Numbered from the stretch's first letter, positions 1 to 7,850 are shown. The stretch: 58,654 nucleotides of DNA from UBA10677 sp045532295 (GCA_045532295.1 JAZSFP010000009.1:1-58654), one strand, 5' to 3'. Translations and numbers: made by a program. The notes: generated by a model from the letters alone, not told the origin.

Positions 1-69
1 CTATTCCACTATATCCACCCACTAATATTTATTTAGAGTGTATAAACAGTAGAAAAAAATTTTAGGATT

Positions 70-78
70 TGCTATAAT
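70..78 (+). promoter_or_regulatory. Extended -10 promoter for the 207-aa membrane protein
   Basis: TG, one base, then TATAAT lies 28 bases before the start codon. The -35 region 17 bp upstream is poor, which fits an extended -10 promoter. The gene also has a good AAGGAG ribosome binding site. Confidence 0.6.
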
Positions 79-105
79 AGAGCTACTGAACAAAGGAGAA
101 ATTTT

Positions 106-729
106 ATGGCAGTTATTCAACCTTCTTTCTATATTGACCCCGAGATTGAAAATGGGCTTTTGATGGGTATTTACAAAAGAGTTGGTGGCGTTATTAGAAA
201 AGTACCAGATGGCACTATTGTAAAACATTTGAAAGAACTTCCTTCAAATGACAATATAGAAGAAAGTGCAAAATCTGCTATATCCACATTTAATTGGAAA
301 GGAGTTGCTATTGGTTTAGGTGTTGTGGCGGTAATCGCTTCAGGTGCTATTATAGCTTACAACACAATCAAGAAGAAATCATCAAAGCAAAAACAGTCAG
401 ATTTTATTAATGGATTTAATGAAGCTATGAAGAATTATTTAACAGCCATCCAATCAGGAGATTTGAGTATTGCACTTTTAGATGATTTAATTGCTCATAT
501 TGATTTTATAAAAACAAATGCGGATAGAAAAGATATAAAAATCGAGATTTCGATTGAACAATTTGAATCTTTACTTAAAGTTGTTCACGATTACTCAAAT
601 AAATTGGCAGAAGCAAATAATATTGCTTTCGATGAAAGACAATTCAATAAACACGATGTTAATTCGTTAAGCAATATAAAAACGTGTTTGCAATTCCAAA
701 GAAAAGTATTTAGCGATTTAGCGGCGTAA
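106..729 (+). CDS. Hypothetical single-pass membrane protein
   Basis: I do not recognise a family. The 207-residue protein has one clear hydrophobic segment at about residues 63-86, rich in glycine, valine and isoleucine, followed by a lysine-rich stretch. The remaining C-terminal part is soluble and helical. This suggests a single-pass protein with a cytoplasmic C-terminal domain. AAGGAG sits 8 bases before the ATG and an extended -10 promoter lies just upstream. It is transcribed toward the integrase gene and ends at a hairpin shared with it. Its AT-rich composition and position put it inside the mobile element, so it is probably element cargo. Confidence 0.75.
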   Translation: MAVIQPSFYIDPEIENGLLMGIYKRVGGVIRKVPDGTIVKHLKELPSNDNIEESAKSAISTFNWKGVAIGLGVVAVIASGAIIAYNTIKKKSSKQKQSDFINGFNEAMKNYLTAIQSGDLSIALLDDLIAHIDFIKTNADRKDIKIEISIEQFESLLKVVHDYSNKLAEANNIAFDERQFNKHDVNSLSNIKTCLQFQRKVFSDLAA

Positions 730-736
730 AAATCAA

Positions 737-771
737 GGGATACCCACAATCAAGTGAGTATCCCATTTTTT
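737..771. terminator. Convergent terminator hairpin
   Basis: An 11-bp stem with one mismatch and a 6-base loop, followed by ATTTTTT on the plus strand. It lies between the convergent membrane-protein and integrase genes. The minus strand also has a T-rich tail, so it may serve both. Confidence 0.75.
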
Positions 772-775
772 ATTC

Positions 776-2194
776 CTAAAATAAGTTATTCAGTGCGTTC
801 AACGCTTTTTCTTGCGTGTCGGGGATAAAGTGACTGTAAACCTGCAGAGTAATAGTTGAGTCACTATGTCCCATATACTTACTAACCGTTTGTAAAGGAA
901 CGTTTTGCGATAACAGTAAACTGCAATAGGTATGGCGTAGTCCGTGACAACAAACTCGTTTGAAACCTTTGTCGTCTTGAAACTTTTTAAGCCAACCACC
1001 AACCGTATGTGGATAGACAGGTTCACGGCAGATATTAACGGCAAAGTAGTATTCGTCCACGTTGTTATCAAACTCGTCGTCGATTACTCTAAACCACTCA
1101 CGATATTCCTTCAAATCGTTAATTAAAGGCGTTGGAAGGGGTATATCTCGTGCGGAAGTCTTTGTCTTGGGTTCTTTCTCATAAATTCCGTAACCTTTTG
1201 CCACAAGCCGATTTCTGCGAATATGTACCACTTGCTTGTCAAAATCAATATCCGACCATCGTAGTCCGTTAAGTTCGCCTGCACGAACGCCTGTGAGCAA
1301 CATAAACTTTATCGGCACACGCTTGTAAATCAAATCTTCGGGAAGTTCGTCAAGCGCTTTCATAAATTCTTGTGCTTCGGCTATTGAGTAAACTTCTTTT
1401 TCATTGATGGGGCGAAGAGATGAGTTACTATTACCCGAACCAACTTTCGTGGCGCAAACGGGATTTTTAGTTATCCAATCGTAGCGCACCGCTTCGTTAA
1501 ATACAGTTCTGAGCAATCTTCTATAACCTTTAATGGTTTCGGCTGAATAACCTTTATTTCTTTCATTAGGCTTAAAATATTCGTCAAAATCAAGGTTGTG
1601 AATTTCGCAAATCTTTTGTGCCGTTTCACGAACTATGTAATTACCTTTCTTTTTAAGCCCATAAGACGAGCAACGGGTTATCACGCCATCTCTTGCAAGC
1701 GCTCTAAAACTTATAGATTTTGGCAAATCTTTTTTAAGACAAACGGTGTTGTCTTGCCTGCCGTTTTTCTGCTCAAAACTGTTTAGGAACATTTGCACGT
1801 GCCTAACCGTAATATCGCTTACAGGTTTATCCGAAAGTTTGTTATTCTTTAAGTAATCGCTAAATTTCTTGGTAATTCCAATGCCTCTTAAGTAGTAATT
1901 TATCGACCAATTCTTTTTAATGCTTTCAAGCCACTCGCTTGCAAGTTCGTCAAACGTTAAAACTTTTAATTTCTTAACGTCCGTTTTTAGTTCATAAGCC
2001 TTTGCAAGTTCTTCTTCAAACTCGATAGCGCATTTTTCTACGTACTTATGAAACTTGGCAGGAGTAAGTTCATTATCGTTTTTGACCAATTTATAACAAA
2101 CCTTTTGCTTGTCCGTTTCAGGGTCTCTGCCAAGTGCTTGTATTTTCGCTTTTAATTTTCCTTTCTTATCCATGCTTATCTTAAAATAAGCCAT
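776..2194 (-). CDS. Tyrosine-type site-specific integrase
   Basis: Integrase of the mobile element, which cuts and rejoins DNA through a 3'-phosphotyrosine intermediate. The 472-residue protein has an N-terminal AP2-like arm-binding region (about 1-65), a core-binding region (about 78-245) and a catalytic domain (about 265-472). Visible catalytic residues are Arg304 (TGVRAGEL), Lys345 (KTKTS), His417/Arg420 (HGLRH), His443 (MGHSD) and Tyr453. Residues 160-207 look like a small XRE-type helix-turn-helix inserted in the core-binding domain. The ATG has a GGAGG site (AAGGAGGATTATA). It lies 11 bp after the excisionase-like gene, as in many integrated elements. A tRNA-Arg gene is its likely target, judging from the tRNA 3' half at 8024-8067. 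Confidence 0.95.
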   Translation of the reverse strand: MAYFKISMDKKGKLKAKIQALGRDPETDKQKVCYKLVKNDNELTPAKFHKYVEKCAIEFEEELAKAYELKTDVKKLKVLTFDELASEWLESIKKNWSINYYLRGIGITKKFSDYLKNNKLSDKPVSDITVRHVQMFLNSFEQKNGRQDNTVCLKKDLPKSISFRALARDGVITRCSSYGLKKKGNYIVRETAQKICEIHNLDFDEYFKPNERNKGYSAETIKGYRRLLRTVFNEAVRYDWITKNPVCATKVGSGNSNSSLRPINEKEVYSIAEAQEFMKALDELPEDLIYKRVPIKFMLLTGVRAGELNGLRWSDIDFDKQVVHIRRNRLVAKGYGIYEKEPKTKTSARDIPLPTPLINDLKEYREWFRVIDDEFDNNVDEYYFAVNICREPVYPHTVGGWLKKFQDDKGFKRVCCHGLRHTYCSLLLSQNVPLQTVSKYMGHSDSTITLQVYSHFIPDTQEKALNALNNLF

Positions 2195-2205
2195 TATAAT
2201 CCTCC

Positions 2206-2382
2206 TTAATCGTTATTTACGTAATTCAAAAGACTTTCCACGTCAACTAAAATTTTATTCCCTACTTTTACGTTTCTAACTTTATTTTCTTTACACCAAG
2301 TTCTTATGGCGTGTAGGGTAACAGCTGTGTCTTTGTCGTCCTTTTGAATTAACTCTAATGCTTTTCTTACACTTCTAAGCAA
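2206..2382 (-). CDS. Small excisionase-like DNA-binding protein (TTG start)
   Basis: A 58-residue protein with the pattern of excisionase/MerR-like winged helices: a helix, then HAIRTWCKENKVRNVKVGN and a C-terminal helix. Such proteins bend attachment-site DNA and steer the integrase toward excision. I chose the TTG start because a perfect GGAGG (2391-2395 on the complementary strand) precedes it by 8 bases. The frame is open upstream to an ATG at 2397 and a TTG at 2460, but neither has a convincing ribosome binding site, and the added residues do not resemble excisionases. It lies 11 bp before the integrase gene and is probably co-transcribed with it. Confidence 0.75.
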   Translation of the reverse strand: MLRSVRKALELIQKDDKDTAVTLHAIRTWCKENKVRNVKVGNKILVDVESLLNYVNND

Positions 2383-2566
2383 TATAATTTCCTCCATAAA
2401 GTTGGAGTATCGGGATTTCTCCGTTTTTCTTCGATGCCTAACATATATTCTCAATGGCAATCCCCGAAGCTATATTCTTAGTAAAATCAACGTTTGCTTC
2501 CTATTTCATTAAACTTATTTCTATCTTACTTATCCTTTTGAAGTCAAACGGGTTTATATGCAGTAG

Positions 2567-2803
2567 TTAACCTTCTACGTTATCCGAGCGGTTTTCAAAC
2601 TGTTCTCTTAAAGCGTTATAGCCCGCCATAATCAAATGAACCTTTGAAAGACCTTTACTCAACAAGAAAGCATCAATTTCTTCTGCTTCCCTGCGGGGAA
2701 TACTCGTACCCCAAACTTTATTCAGTTTTTTGCGTTCTTCTTTGTGCTTTGCTTCGTATACTCTGCGACTGATTCTAATAGGTGTGTCTTGTTTTCTTTC
2801 CAT
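2567..2803 (-). CDS. Small charged protein of the mobile element
   Basis: A 78-residue hydrophilic protein with a basic N-terminal half (MERKQDTPIRISRRVYEAKH, then more Lys/Arg) and a helical C-terminal half. I recognise no domain with certainty. The short basic strand-like start followed by two helices would fit a ribbon-helix-helix style DNA-binding protein, but that is a guess. AAGGAG lies 7 bases before the ATG. The upstream gene ends 12 bases earlier, so the two are one transcriptional unit. The position between the TnpV-like gene and the excisionase suggests a control or accessory function. Confidence 0.7.
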   Translation of the reverse strand: MERKQDTPIRISRRVYEAKHKEERKKLNKVWGTSIPRREAEEIDAFLLSKGLSKVHLIMAGYNALREQFENRSDNVEG

Positions 2804-2815
2804 AGTGATACTCCT

Positions 2816-3136
2816 TTAATCCACATAAATAAGTTCGTTTAAGATTTCTTCATCAATGCGGTTTTTGATTTCCGTTTCAATTTTAACGTCGTGCATAAAA
2901 TCTCCCGTCTTTTGATATTCGGGGCGTTTCAAAAGTTTTTCTCTCATAACCTCCCAAATTTGTTCGGCGGCTTTGTCAATGCCGTGAAGATAGGTGGGTA
3001 AATCTTCAATCAACCAATCTCTACCTGTGTCAATAAGGTATTGCTTTTTCAAGTTTCCCCATCTGCCGTAAACGTGCTTAACGGGTGGATGCGAACGCTG
3101 ATATTCAATTACTTCTTCTAATGTCAAACCTTCCAT
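2816..3136 (-). CDS. TnpV-like transposon-encoded protein
   Basis: The 106-residue protein resembles TnpV proteins of clostridial integrative elements: a WG-x-x-K-x-x-YL region, a central LPTYLHGIDKAAEQ segment, and the C-terminal signature IKNRIDEEILNELIYV. The family role is unclear; it is found next to recombinases on mobile elements. Start: ATG with AAGGAGATTT upstream. It is the first gene of the minus-strand operon that leads to the excisionase and integrase. A promoter with an overlapping 14-bp palindrome lies immediately upstream. Assignment rests on remembered family signatures, not a search. Confidence 0.7.
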   Translation of the reverse strand: MEGLTLEEVIEYQRSHPPVKHVYGRWGNLKKQYLIDTGRDWLIEDLPTYLHGIDKAAEQIWEVMREKLLKRPEYQKTGDFMHDVKIETEIKNRIDEEILNELIYVD

Positions 3137-3165
3137 TTTGAAATCTCCTTAAACGTAGTGTATTG

Positions 3166-3205
3166 TCGTATTAATACGAATATCACTTTTTGCGAAAGAA
3201 GTCAA
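3166..3205 (-). promoter_or_regulatory. Promoter with palindromic operator for the tnpV-to-integrase operon
   Basis: On the minus strand, TTGACT (3205-3200) and TATTCG (3182-3177) are 17 bp apart. A perfect 14-bp palindrome, TCGTATTAATACGA (3166-3179), overlaps the -10 box and probable transcription start, a position typical of a repressor operator. Confidence 0.55.
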
Positions 3206-3548
3206 GCTCTTTTTTATAAAATTCTAAAATTTTTTTACATATTTTTTTCCTCCTTGTGTTTTAGTGGTGAGCAGAGCAAAAATCGGGTTTCCCGATTGTT
3301 TGGATAGGTCAAAAGCGCGATTTTGGCAATTCATTTTACCTGCTTTGAAAAAGCGGTAGAATTGCAACAAAATAATTTTTTAAGCGGTTTTCTTAACCTG
3401 CTTAGGATTTTGGTGTTTTCCGCTTTATTTTTGCTAAGTGCAAAACGCTCTCGATAGAGTTCATTTTACAAAGTTTCATCGTCTTTTAAGACGGGTAATA
3501 CTGATAATAATTTTTCATTTTATTTTTCTCCTTATTTTTAGTTGTCCT
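3206..3548. other. Gene-free AT-rich stretch
   Basis: No convincing coding sequence on either strand. It contains a perfect 7-bp hairpin, AATCGGG-TTT-CCCGATT, at 3281-3297, whose minus-strand reading runs into TTTT and could terminate a short unrecognised transcript. Confidence 0.5.
3281..3297 (-). terminator. Possible minus-strand terminator
   Basis: Perfect 7-bp stem with a 3-base loop; on the minus strand the second arm runs into a T-run. No gene is visible upstream, so its role is unclear. Confidence 0.35.
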
Positions 3549-3850
3549 CACTTAAAGGGGCTAAATTGGCGCAAAAGTTTAGGTTAAAATCGAAAATTAT
3601 TTTTTTTACTTGTCAAGCGATTGGAATGTTGAAAATATTTTGATTAAATTACCCCTTCACTTAAAAGGGCTTTTTAGAGCAAAAAGTAAAGGTAAAATTC
3701 AAAATTTCTTAAAAAAATTTTTTCTTTCTATATAAAGGGGCTATTTTTGACGTTTCTGGGGGTCAAAATCTTCATTTTTAGTGTAAAAATTTTAGCCCCT
3801 CACTTAAAAGGGCGATTTTGGGGCAAAACGTGGCGGTCTAAACTTAAAAT
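3549..3850. repeat. Array of four degenerate direct repeats of about 50 bp
   Basis: Four units begin at about 3549, 3658, 3730 and 3801. Each opens with a version of CACTTAAARGGGC, then a T-rich stretch, GCAAAA or similar, and an A/T-rich tail with TAAAAT or CAAAAT. Spacing is about 109, 72 and 71 bp. Iteron-like origins, recombinase arm sites or regulatory arrays could look like this. Confidence 0.6.
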
Positions 3851-3863
3851 ATTTTTTAAGACA

Positions 3864-3896
3864 TAAAAAAGGCAAGTAGAATAAATCTACTCGCCT
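3864..3896 (-). terminator. Terminator of the XerC-like recombinase gene
   Basis: On the minus strand an 11-bp stem (one mismatch) around a 5-base loop is followed directly by TTTTTT. It lies 20 bases after the stop codon. Confidence 0.85.
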
Positions 3897-3916
3897 AAAT
3901 AGAGAAGATATTAAGT

Positions 3917-4720
3917 TTACCAAGTTATAATTTTATCTACAATTTCTTGTTGCTCCGTAGAAGTTCGTCGTAAATATATACGAGTTGTTTCTATGCTTTC
4001 GTGTCCCATTAAATCAGCAAGCAAGGCTATATCGTTAAACTTCTCTAAAAAGTTTTTAGCAAATCTATGACGAAACGAGTGTGGATAAACAACTTTTGGG
4101 TTAATACCGTAACGTAAAGCAAAATTTTTAAGCTGTTGAGCCACTCCACGAGTAGTGATGCGGTTTCCAAAGCGATTAAGAAACAAGAAACCCGACGTTA
4201 AATTAATTTCTTTTAGCCATTTTTGAGTTTCTTCTCGTAATTTCTTGGGTATGTATAACCGACGAATTTTACCTCCTTTTGCATAAATATCGTAATATCC
4301 AATTTGTACGTGTTCAACCTTTATTTGCACAAGTTCGCTAACTCTTGCGCCTGTTGCTGCTAAATAACGAACGACAAAATACCATTCCCAATTACCATCT
4401 TTTTTAAGTTGGCTTTTAAGATATTTATAATCAGCGTCGCTTATTACGTTTTCTAAAAACGTTTTTTGTTGCAGTTTTATGGGTGCTAAGCGTAATTTCT
4501 CTTTCTTGATAAAATCAAGGTACTTGTTTATAGCTTGTATTCGCAAATTGACGGTTTTAGGCTTGTAAGTTTCAACCAAGTACCCTTTGAAAGCGAGTAA
4601 GCTTTTCTTTGTGATTTCATCGGTCAATGATTCGAATAATTTTACCGTCATCAAATACGACGTAATCGTGTTTTCGGAGAGATTCTCCTTGCGCAAATGT
4701 GTTTCAAAATCGTTTACCAT
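3917..4720 (-). CDS. XerC/XerD-like tyrosine recombinase
   Basis: A 267-residue tyrosine recombinase with a short SAM-like core-binding domain (about 1-80) and a catalytic domain (about 90-267). Catalytic residues visible are Arg126 (ATGARVSEL), Lys148 or its neighbour, His214/Arg217 (HSFRHRF), His240 (MGHES) and Tyr249. It is somewhat shorter than Xer proteins. AAGGAGG lies 9 bases before the ATG. It is monocistronic, with its own terminator, between the repeat array and the CBASS operon. It is a second recombinase within the same island: it may belong to a nested element, or act in inversion or dimer resolution at the adjacent repeats. Confidence 0.9.
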   Translation of the reverse strand: MVNDFETHLRKENLSENTITSYLMTVKLFESLTDEITKKSLLAFKGYLVETYKPKTVNLRIQAINKYLDFIKKEKLRLAPIKLQQKTFLENVISDADYKYLKSQLKKDGNWEWYFVVRYLAATGARVSELVQIKVEHVQIGYYDIYAKGGKIRRLYIPKKLREETQKWLKEINLTSGFLFLNRFGNRITTRGVAQQLKNFALRYGINPKVVYPHSFRHRFAKNFLEKFNDIALLADLMGHESIETTRIYLRRTSTEQQEIVDKIITW

Positions 4721-4882
4721 TGTAGTAAACCTCCTTAAAATAATATTGTTACTATAATTGTAACCATTAGAAAATTAAGGAGAAAGTAAAACAACGCTCA
4801 AATGGATAATTGCTATTATCGGAACTTGCTTGGTAAAATAAAAATCATTTTATCGAACCATATATAAGATTTTTTTGCCAAA

Positions 4883-5482
4883 TTAATTATTTTTCTTTAA
4901 AGACCAAAAGCCTTTAGTTTCTCTAAAATCATCATTAAAATATTTCGCTTCTGCTGAAATTATAGAAAAATCAAAAACAATCTTAGCAAATCCGTGATGA
5001 ATATCCATATTAGATTCTTTTTGTTTTGGTTCATTTAAGTAATAATAACTTAAAATAATTTCATCATCCCGAATGTTAAGATAACTTTCTTCATTAATGG
5101 ACTTTGATTTTTCAAATAATCCCCTAATTAGAATTTCAGAAAAAGTTTGCTGTATATGTAGAGTGCCAGAATATTCAAAACCCATTGAGTTTTTGCCTAC
5201 AATTGTCCAATCTCCTGATAAATCAGGGACTTTTGTAAGTTTAGAAATCTTTTTGATTTTCCATAAGTAATTGTTGAACAGCCACTTAAAAAAACTATTT
5301 ATAGCACCCATTGTGGGAAGGATAAACACATTTAAGAAAACAATCCAAAAATTTTCGACAGCATAATCTTTAACTAAATGGTTGAACAAAATTATAATAA
5401 GAGCAGATATAAAGAGACTACCTATAAAGATAATAGAATAAATACGTTCTCTTACATTTGTGTTTATAGCATATTTTTTCAT
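4883..5482 (-). CDS. cap15: Cap15-type CBASS effector (2TM plus beta-barrel)
   Basis: The 199-residue protein has two N-terminal membrane helices (about 15-34 and 44-63) and a beta-rich C-terminal domain beginning near residue 86 (PDLSGDWTIVG). This is the architecture of Cap15, the membrane effector of some CBASS systems, whose beta-barrel binds the cyclic dinucleotide made by the partner enzyme and which then disrupts the inner membrane. Its length matches the family (about 190-200 aa). It overlaps the CD-NTase gene by 4 bases, so the two are translationally coupled. Assignment is from topology, the SGxW start of the barrel and genetic linkage; no alignment was run. Confidence 0.85.
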   Translation of the reverse strand: MKKYAINTNVRERIYSIIFIGSLFISALIIILFNHLVKDYAVENFWIVFLNVFILPTMGAINSFFKWLFNNYLWKIKKISKLTKVPDLSGDWTIVGKNSMGFEYSGTLHIQQTFSEILIRGLFEKSKSINEESYLNIRDDEIILSYYYLNEPKQKESNMDIHHGFAKIVFDFSIISAEAKYFNDDFRETKGFWSLKKNN

Positions 5483-6411
5483 AAGTCAATTAATCCTTTT
5501 TCTACTTTTGCAAGCAATTGAGTGAATAATTTTGCGTCGTCAAGATTCCATTGAGTACTTTTTGCGCCAAACAATTTCCATTGGTGATGTTGGCAAACGA
5601 AATTTTCCATATTGATGGCGTTTAAATAGCGAGTAATGTTCTCAAATGTTTTCAAACACGAATTTTCAAAGTAATAATTGGGAACATTGTAAATTAAATT
5701 TTCTATGAAATATGAACCTACACGTTTTTCATTTATGTAATTATTGTCAACTAATAAGGATTTTATTTTCTTTATGTATCTTACCGTCATTTTGAATTTG
5801 CCATTCGTATTTTCTTCCTTATTTTTTTCTTCTCCATTCTTTTTATGCTCTTTGGGAAAGTTTACGATAGGGGTTTTATTGTCAGTATTATCAAAAGCAA
5901 TTCCCTCAATATAGTGGGATGGACTATCAGGGTTGCTCAAAGAAAAAGATTTATATTTTTTATATATAAAACATGGTACGACATCCACTTCAATGCTAGG
6001 ATTTTGTAAAATTATTTTTATTGATTTGGCCTTATACTGAATCTCTTTAACTCGAGAATGGTTCCTTAGAACATCTTTTAATTGTGTATAGACTGTGTCC
6101 TTATATTCTTTAAAAGTTAAGGACGCTTTGCTATAATATTCATTTCTTTGTCTTTTGCTATATTCAGAAAGTTCACTATCATCATAGCAAAACACGCCAT
6201 TATACTGTAAAACAATGTCAACATCAGAGTCTCTTTTAATGTTTGTAGCATTAGCGTAAGAACCTTGTAAATATACGTCAAAATCATTTTGATGAGCTTT
6301 AACAAAAGGCAATTCAAAAAGATGCTCTTTTATAAAGTGGTAAGCGGTAGAACTTAAATCCGTGCTTCCTTGTGTAGACCATTGCAATAATTTTTCTTCA
6401 GTAATATACAT
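5479..6411 (-). CDS. CBASS CD-NTase (cyclic oligonucleotide synthase)
   Basis: A 310-residue nucleotidyltransferase that would make a cyclic di- or trinucleotide upon phage infection. The DNA-polymerase-beta-like core is visible: GS at 50-51 (LQGSYANAT), the metal-binding pair Asp63/Asp65 (RDSDVDIVL) and the third acidic residue Asp143 (IEVDVVPCF). A Lys/Glu/Asn-rich loop follows at about 188-206, then a helical C-terminal domain. All catalytic residues are intact. It starts 3 bases after the HTH gene stop, with GAGG inside that gene's 3' end, and overlaps the Cap15 gene by 4 bases. The clade (CdnB or CdnE in known Cap15 systems) and the product nucleotide cannot be told by eye. Confidence 0.92.
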   Translation of the reverse strand: MYITEEKLLQWSTQGSTDLSSTAYHFIKEHLFELPFVKAHQNDFDVYLQGSYANATNIKRDSDVDIVLQYNGVFCYDDSELSEYSKRQRNEYYSKASLTFKEYKDTVYTQLKDVLRNHSRVKEIQYKAKSIKIILQNPSIEVDVVPCFIYKKYKSFSLSNPDSPSHYIEGIAFDNTDNKTPIVNFPKEHKKNGEEKNKEENTNGKFKMTVRYIKKIKSLLVDNNYINEKRVGSYFIENLIYNVPNYYFENSCLKTFENITRYLNAINMENFVCQHHQWKLFGAKSTQWNLDDAKLFTQLLAKVEKGLIDL

Positions 6412-6414
6412 ATT

Positions 6415-6624
6415 TTATTTTTCCTCGCTTACTATTTCTAATATATCTTCAATGTTGCACTCTAAAACCTTGCAGATTTTAGCTAAAATTTCGGTGTTTA
6501 CGTGTTCATTCTTACCGAGTTTTGCAAGCGCAGTAGTAGTCATACCCGTAGCAATACGAAGGTCTTTTTTCTTCATATCCTTATCAATTAAAAGTTTCCA
6601 TAGCTTTTTATAACTGACAGCCAT
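6415..6624 (-). CDS. Small XRE-family HTH regulator of the CBASS operon
   Basis: A 69-residue Cro/C1-type helix-turn-helix protein. The fold runs from KLWKLLIDKDMKKKDL through the recognition region MTTTALAKLGKNEHVNTEILAKIC, ending with the usual LECNIEDILEI. It resembles the small YozG-like stand-alone HTH proteins. It is the first gene of a three-gene operon with the CD-NTase and Cap15 and is very probably an autorepressor or activity-dependent control of the defence genes. Its promoter is a good sigma-A match. The ATG is preceded by AAGGATGG at a 10-base spacing. Confidence 0.9.
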   Translation of the reverse strand: MAVSYKKLWKLLIDKDMKKKDLRIATGMTTTALAKLGKNEHVNTEILAKICKVLECNIEDILEIVSEEK

Positions 6625-6662
6625 TTTATAGCACCATCCTTAATAAAAAATCAGTTTTAATC

Positions 6663-6691
6663 ATTATACCACATCTATCTAAAAAAATCAA
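6663..6691 (-). promoter_or_regulatory. Promoter of the HTH-CdnX-Cap15 operon
   Basis: Minus strand: TTGATT (6691-6686), 17-bp spacer, TATAAT (6668-6663), giving a start near 6656 and a leader of about 30 bases. Confidence 0.8.
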
Positions 6692-6740
6692 CTAAAAATC
6701 CAATATTTAGATTTTTAATTTTGAAAAGATACCAATAAAC

Positions 6741-6769
6741 TTGATAAATCTTGTAAGATTTGCTATAAT
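6741..6769 (+). promoter_or_regulatory. Promoter of the DUF2971 gene
   Basis: TTGATA, 17-bp spacer, TATAAT with an upstream TG (extended -10). The transcription start falls near 6777. It is back to back with the CBASS promoter 50 bp away. Confidence 0.8.
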
Positions 6770-6797
6770 ATAGAAAACTACAACTAAGGAAATAAAA

Positions 6798-7850
6798 ATG
6801 ATAAATAGAAATAAATACATAGACCTATTAAATGGAACAGTAAAGGATGTTGACGGTAAGAATACTATTATGGAATTGTTGCAATATGTTCAAGAAAACA
6901 AGCCAAAGTCATTGTTTCATTATAGAAGATGCACAGAATATACGATAGAAGCGTTTAGAGAGAATAAAATATATTTTAATACTGCGAACAATTTTAATGA
7001 CCCTTATGATTGCTTGGTGTACTGTGATATTGAAAAAATCAACAATCAAATTTCAAATATGACTACGATTCCGAATATTGAAAGACTGCAAAAGAATATA
7101 AATACGGCGAGCTTTATTGAAACACGACCTCCACAAATGCCAAAAGAAAAAGCTGAGCAACTGTTAGAATCCTTAAAAGGTATAGATTTACAGGCGATGG
7201 TAGGCTGTATCCTTGATGAAAGTTGGGGAGTTTTGGAGAACCAATTAAAAACTACAGCGAAAGAAATTTTATATAGCTATGTCAACTACTATCAAATGGA
7301 GATGCCGTTGGCTTGTTTGTCCGAAAAATATAATAATATTTTGATGTGGGCACATTATGCGGATAATCATAGGGGCTTTGTTATAGAATACGACACAGAT
7401 ACATTAAAGACAGATTGTATGCAGTGTCCACAAGGAAGAAACTATAGCAATTGTGAAAAATGGAAACAAGTTATGTTGTTGCCTATACTTTATACCAATC
7501 AGCGCTATGATGCGACAAAATACATATACGATAACATTTTAATAAAAACCTTTAATCAGTTAAGAATTCCAAATAGTTGGATGTTAGAAGATGATTTCGC
7601 TCAGTATAAAATTAACATCTTTAAACAAAAAAGTTGGGCGTACGAAAGAGAGTGGCGCTTGCAATTATATAGAACGAATAGAGATAAATTTATAGAAATA
7701 AAACCCGTTGCCATTTATCTTGGTTGCAGAATAGCAAAGTGTTACGAAGATATATTAGTAAAATACGCACAAGAGAAAAATATTAAAATTTATAAGATGA
7801 ATGAGAATCCGTCTAAATTGAAATATGGATTTACAAAGAAAAAGTATTAA
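6798..7850 (+). CDS. DUF2971 family protein
   Basis: The 350-residue protein carries DUF2971 hallmarks: SLFHYRRCTEYTIEAFRENK then IYFNTANNFNDPYDC near residues 38-70, the LACLSEKYNNILMWAHYADNHRGFVIEYD region in the middle, and a YEREWRLQ motif toward the end. The biochemical activity of DUF2971 is not established to my knowledge; members are frequent on mobile and defence islands. It is transcribed divergently from the CBASS operon across a 173-bp gap with two facing promoters. It could therefore be co-regulated by the HTH protein or be an independent defence gene. Ribosome binding is weak (AAGGAAAT). Confidence 0.85.
   Translation: MINRNKYIDLLNGTVKDVDGKNTIMELLQYVQENKPKSLFHYRRCTEYTIEAFRENKIYFNTANNFNDPYDCLVYCDIEKINNQISNMTTIPNIERLQKNINTASFIETRPPQMPKEKAEQLLESLKGIDLQAMVGCILDESWGVLENQLKTTAKEILYSYVNYYQMEMPLACLSEKYNNILMWAHYADNHRGFVIEYDTDTLKTDCMQCPQGRNYSNCEKWKQVMLLPILYTNQRYDATKYIYDNILIKTFNQLRIPNSWMLEDDFAQYKINIFKQKSWAYEREWRLQLYRTNRDKFIEIKPVAIYLGCRIAKCYEDILVKYAQEKNIKIYKMNENPSKLKYGFTKKKY

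Noticed and set aside
2206..2460. Longer version of the excisionase-like protein starting at TTG 2460
   Set aside because: It has no usable ribosome binding site, whereas GGAGG precedes the TTG at 2382 by 8 bases.
4824..4889. 21-codon open frame upstream of the XerC-like recombinase gene on the plus strand
   Set aside because: It is very short, its ribosome-site spacing is poor, and there is no sign of conservation.
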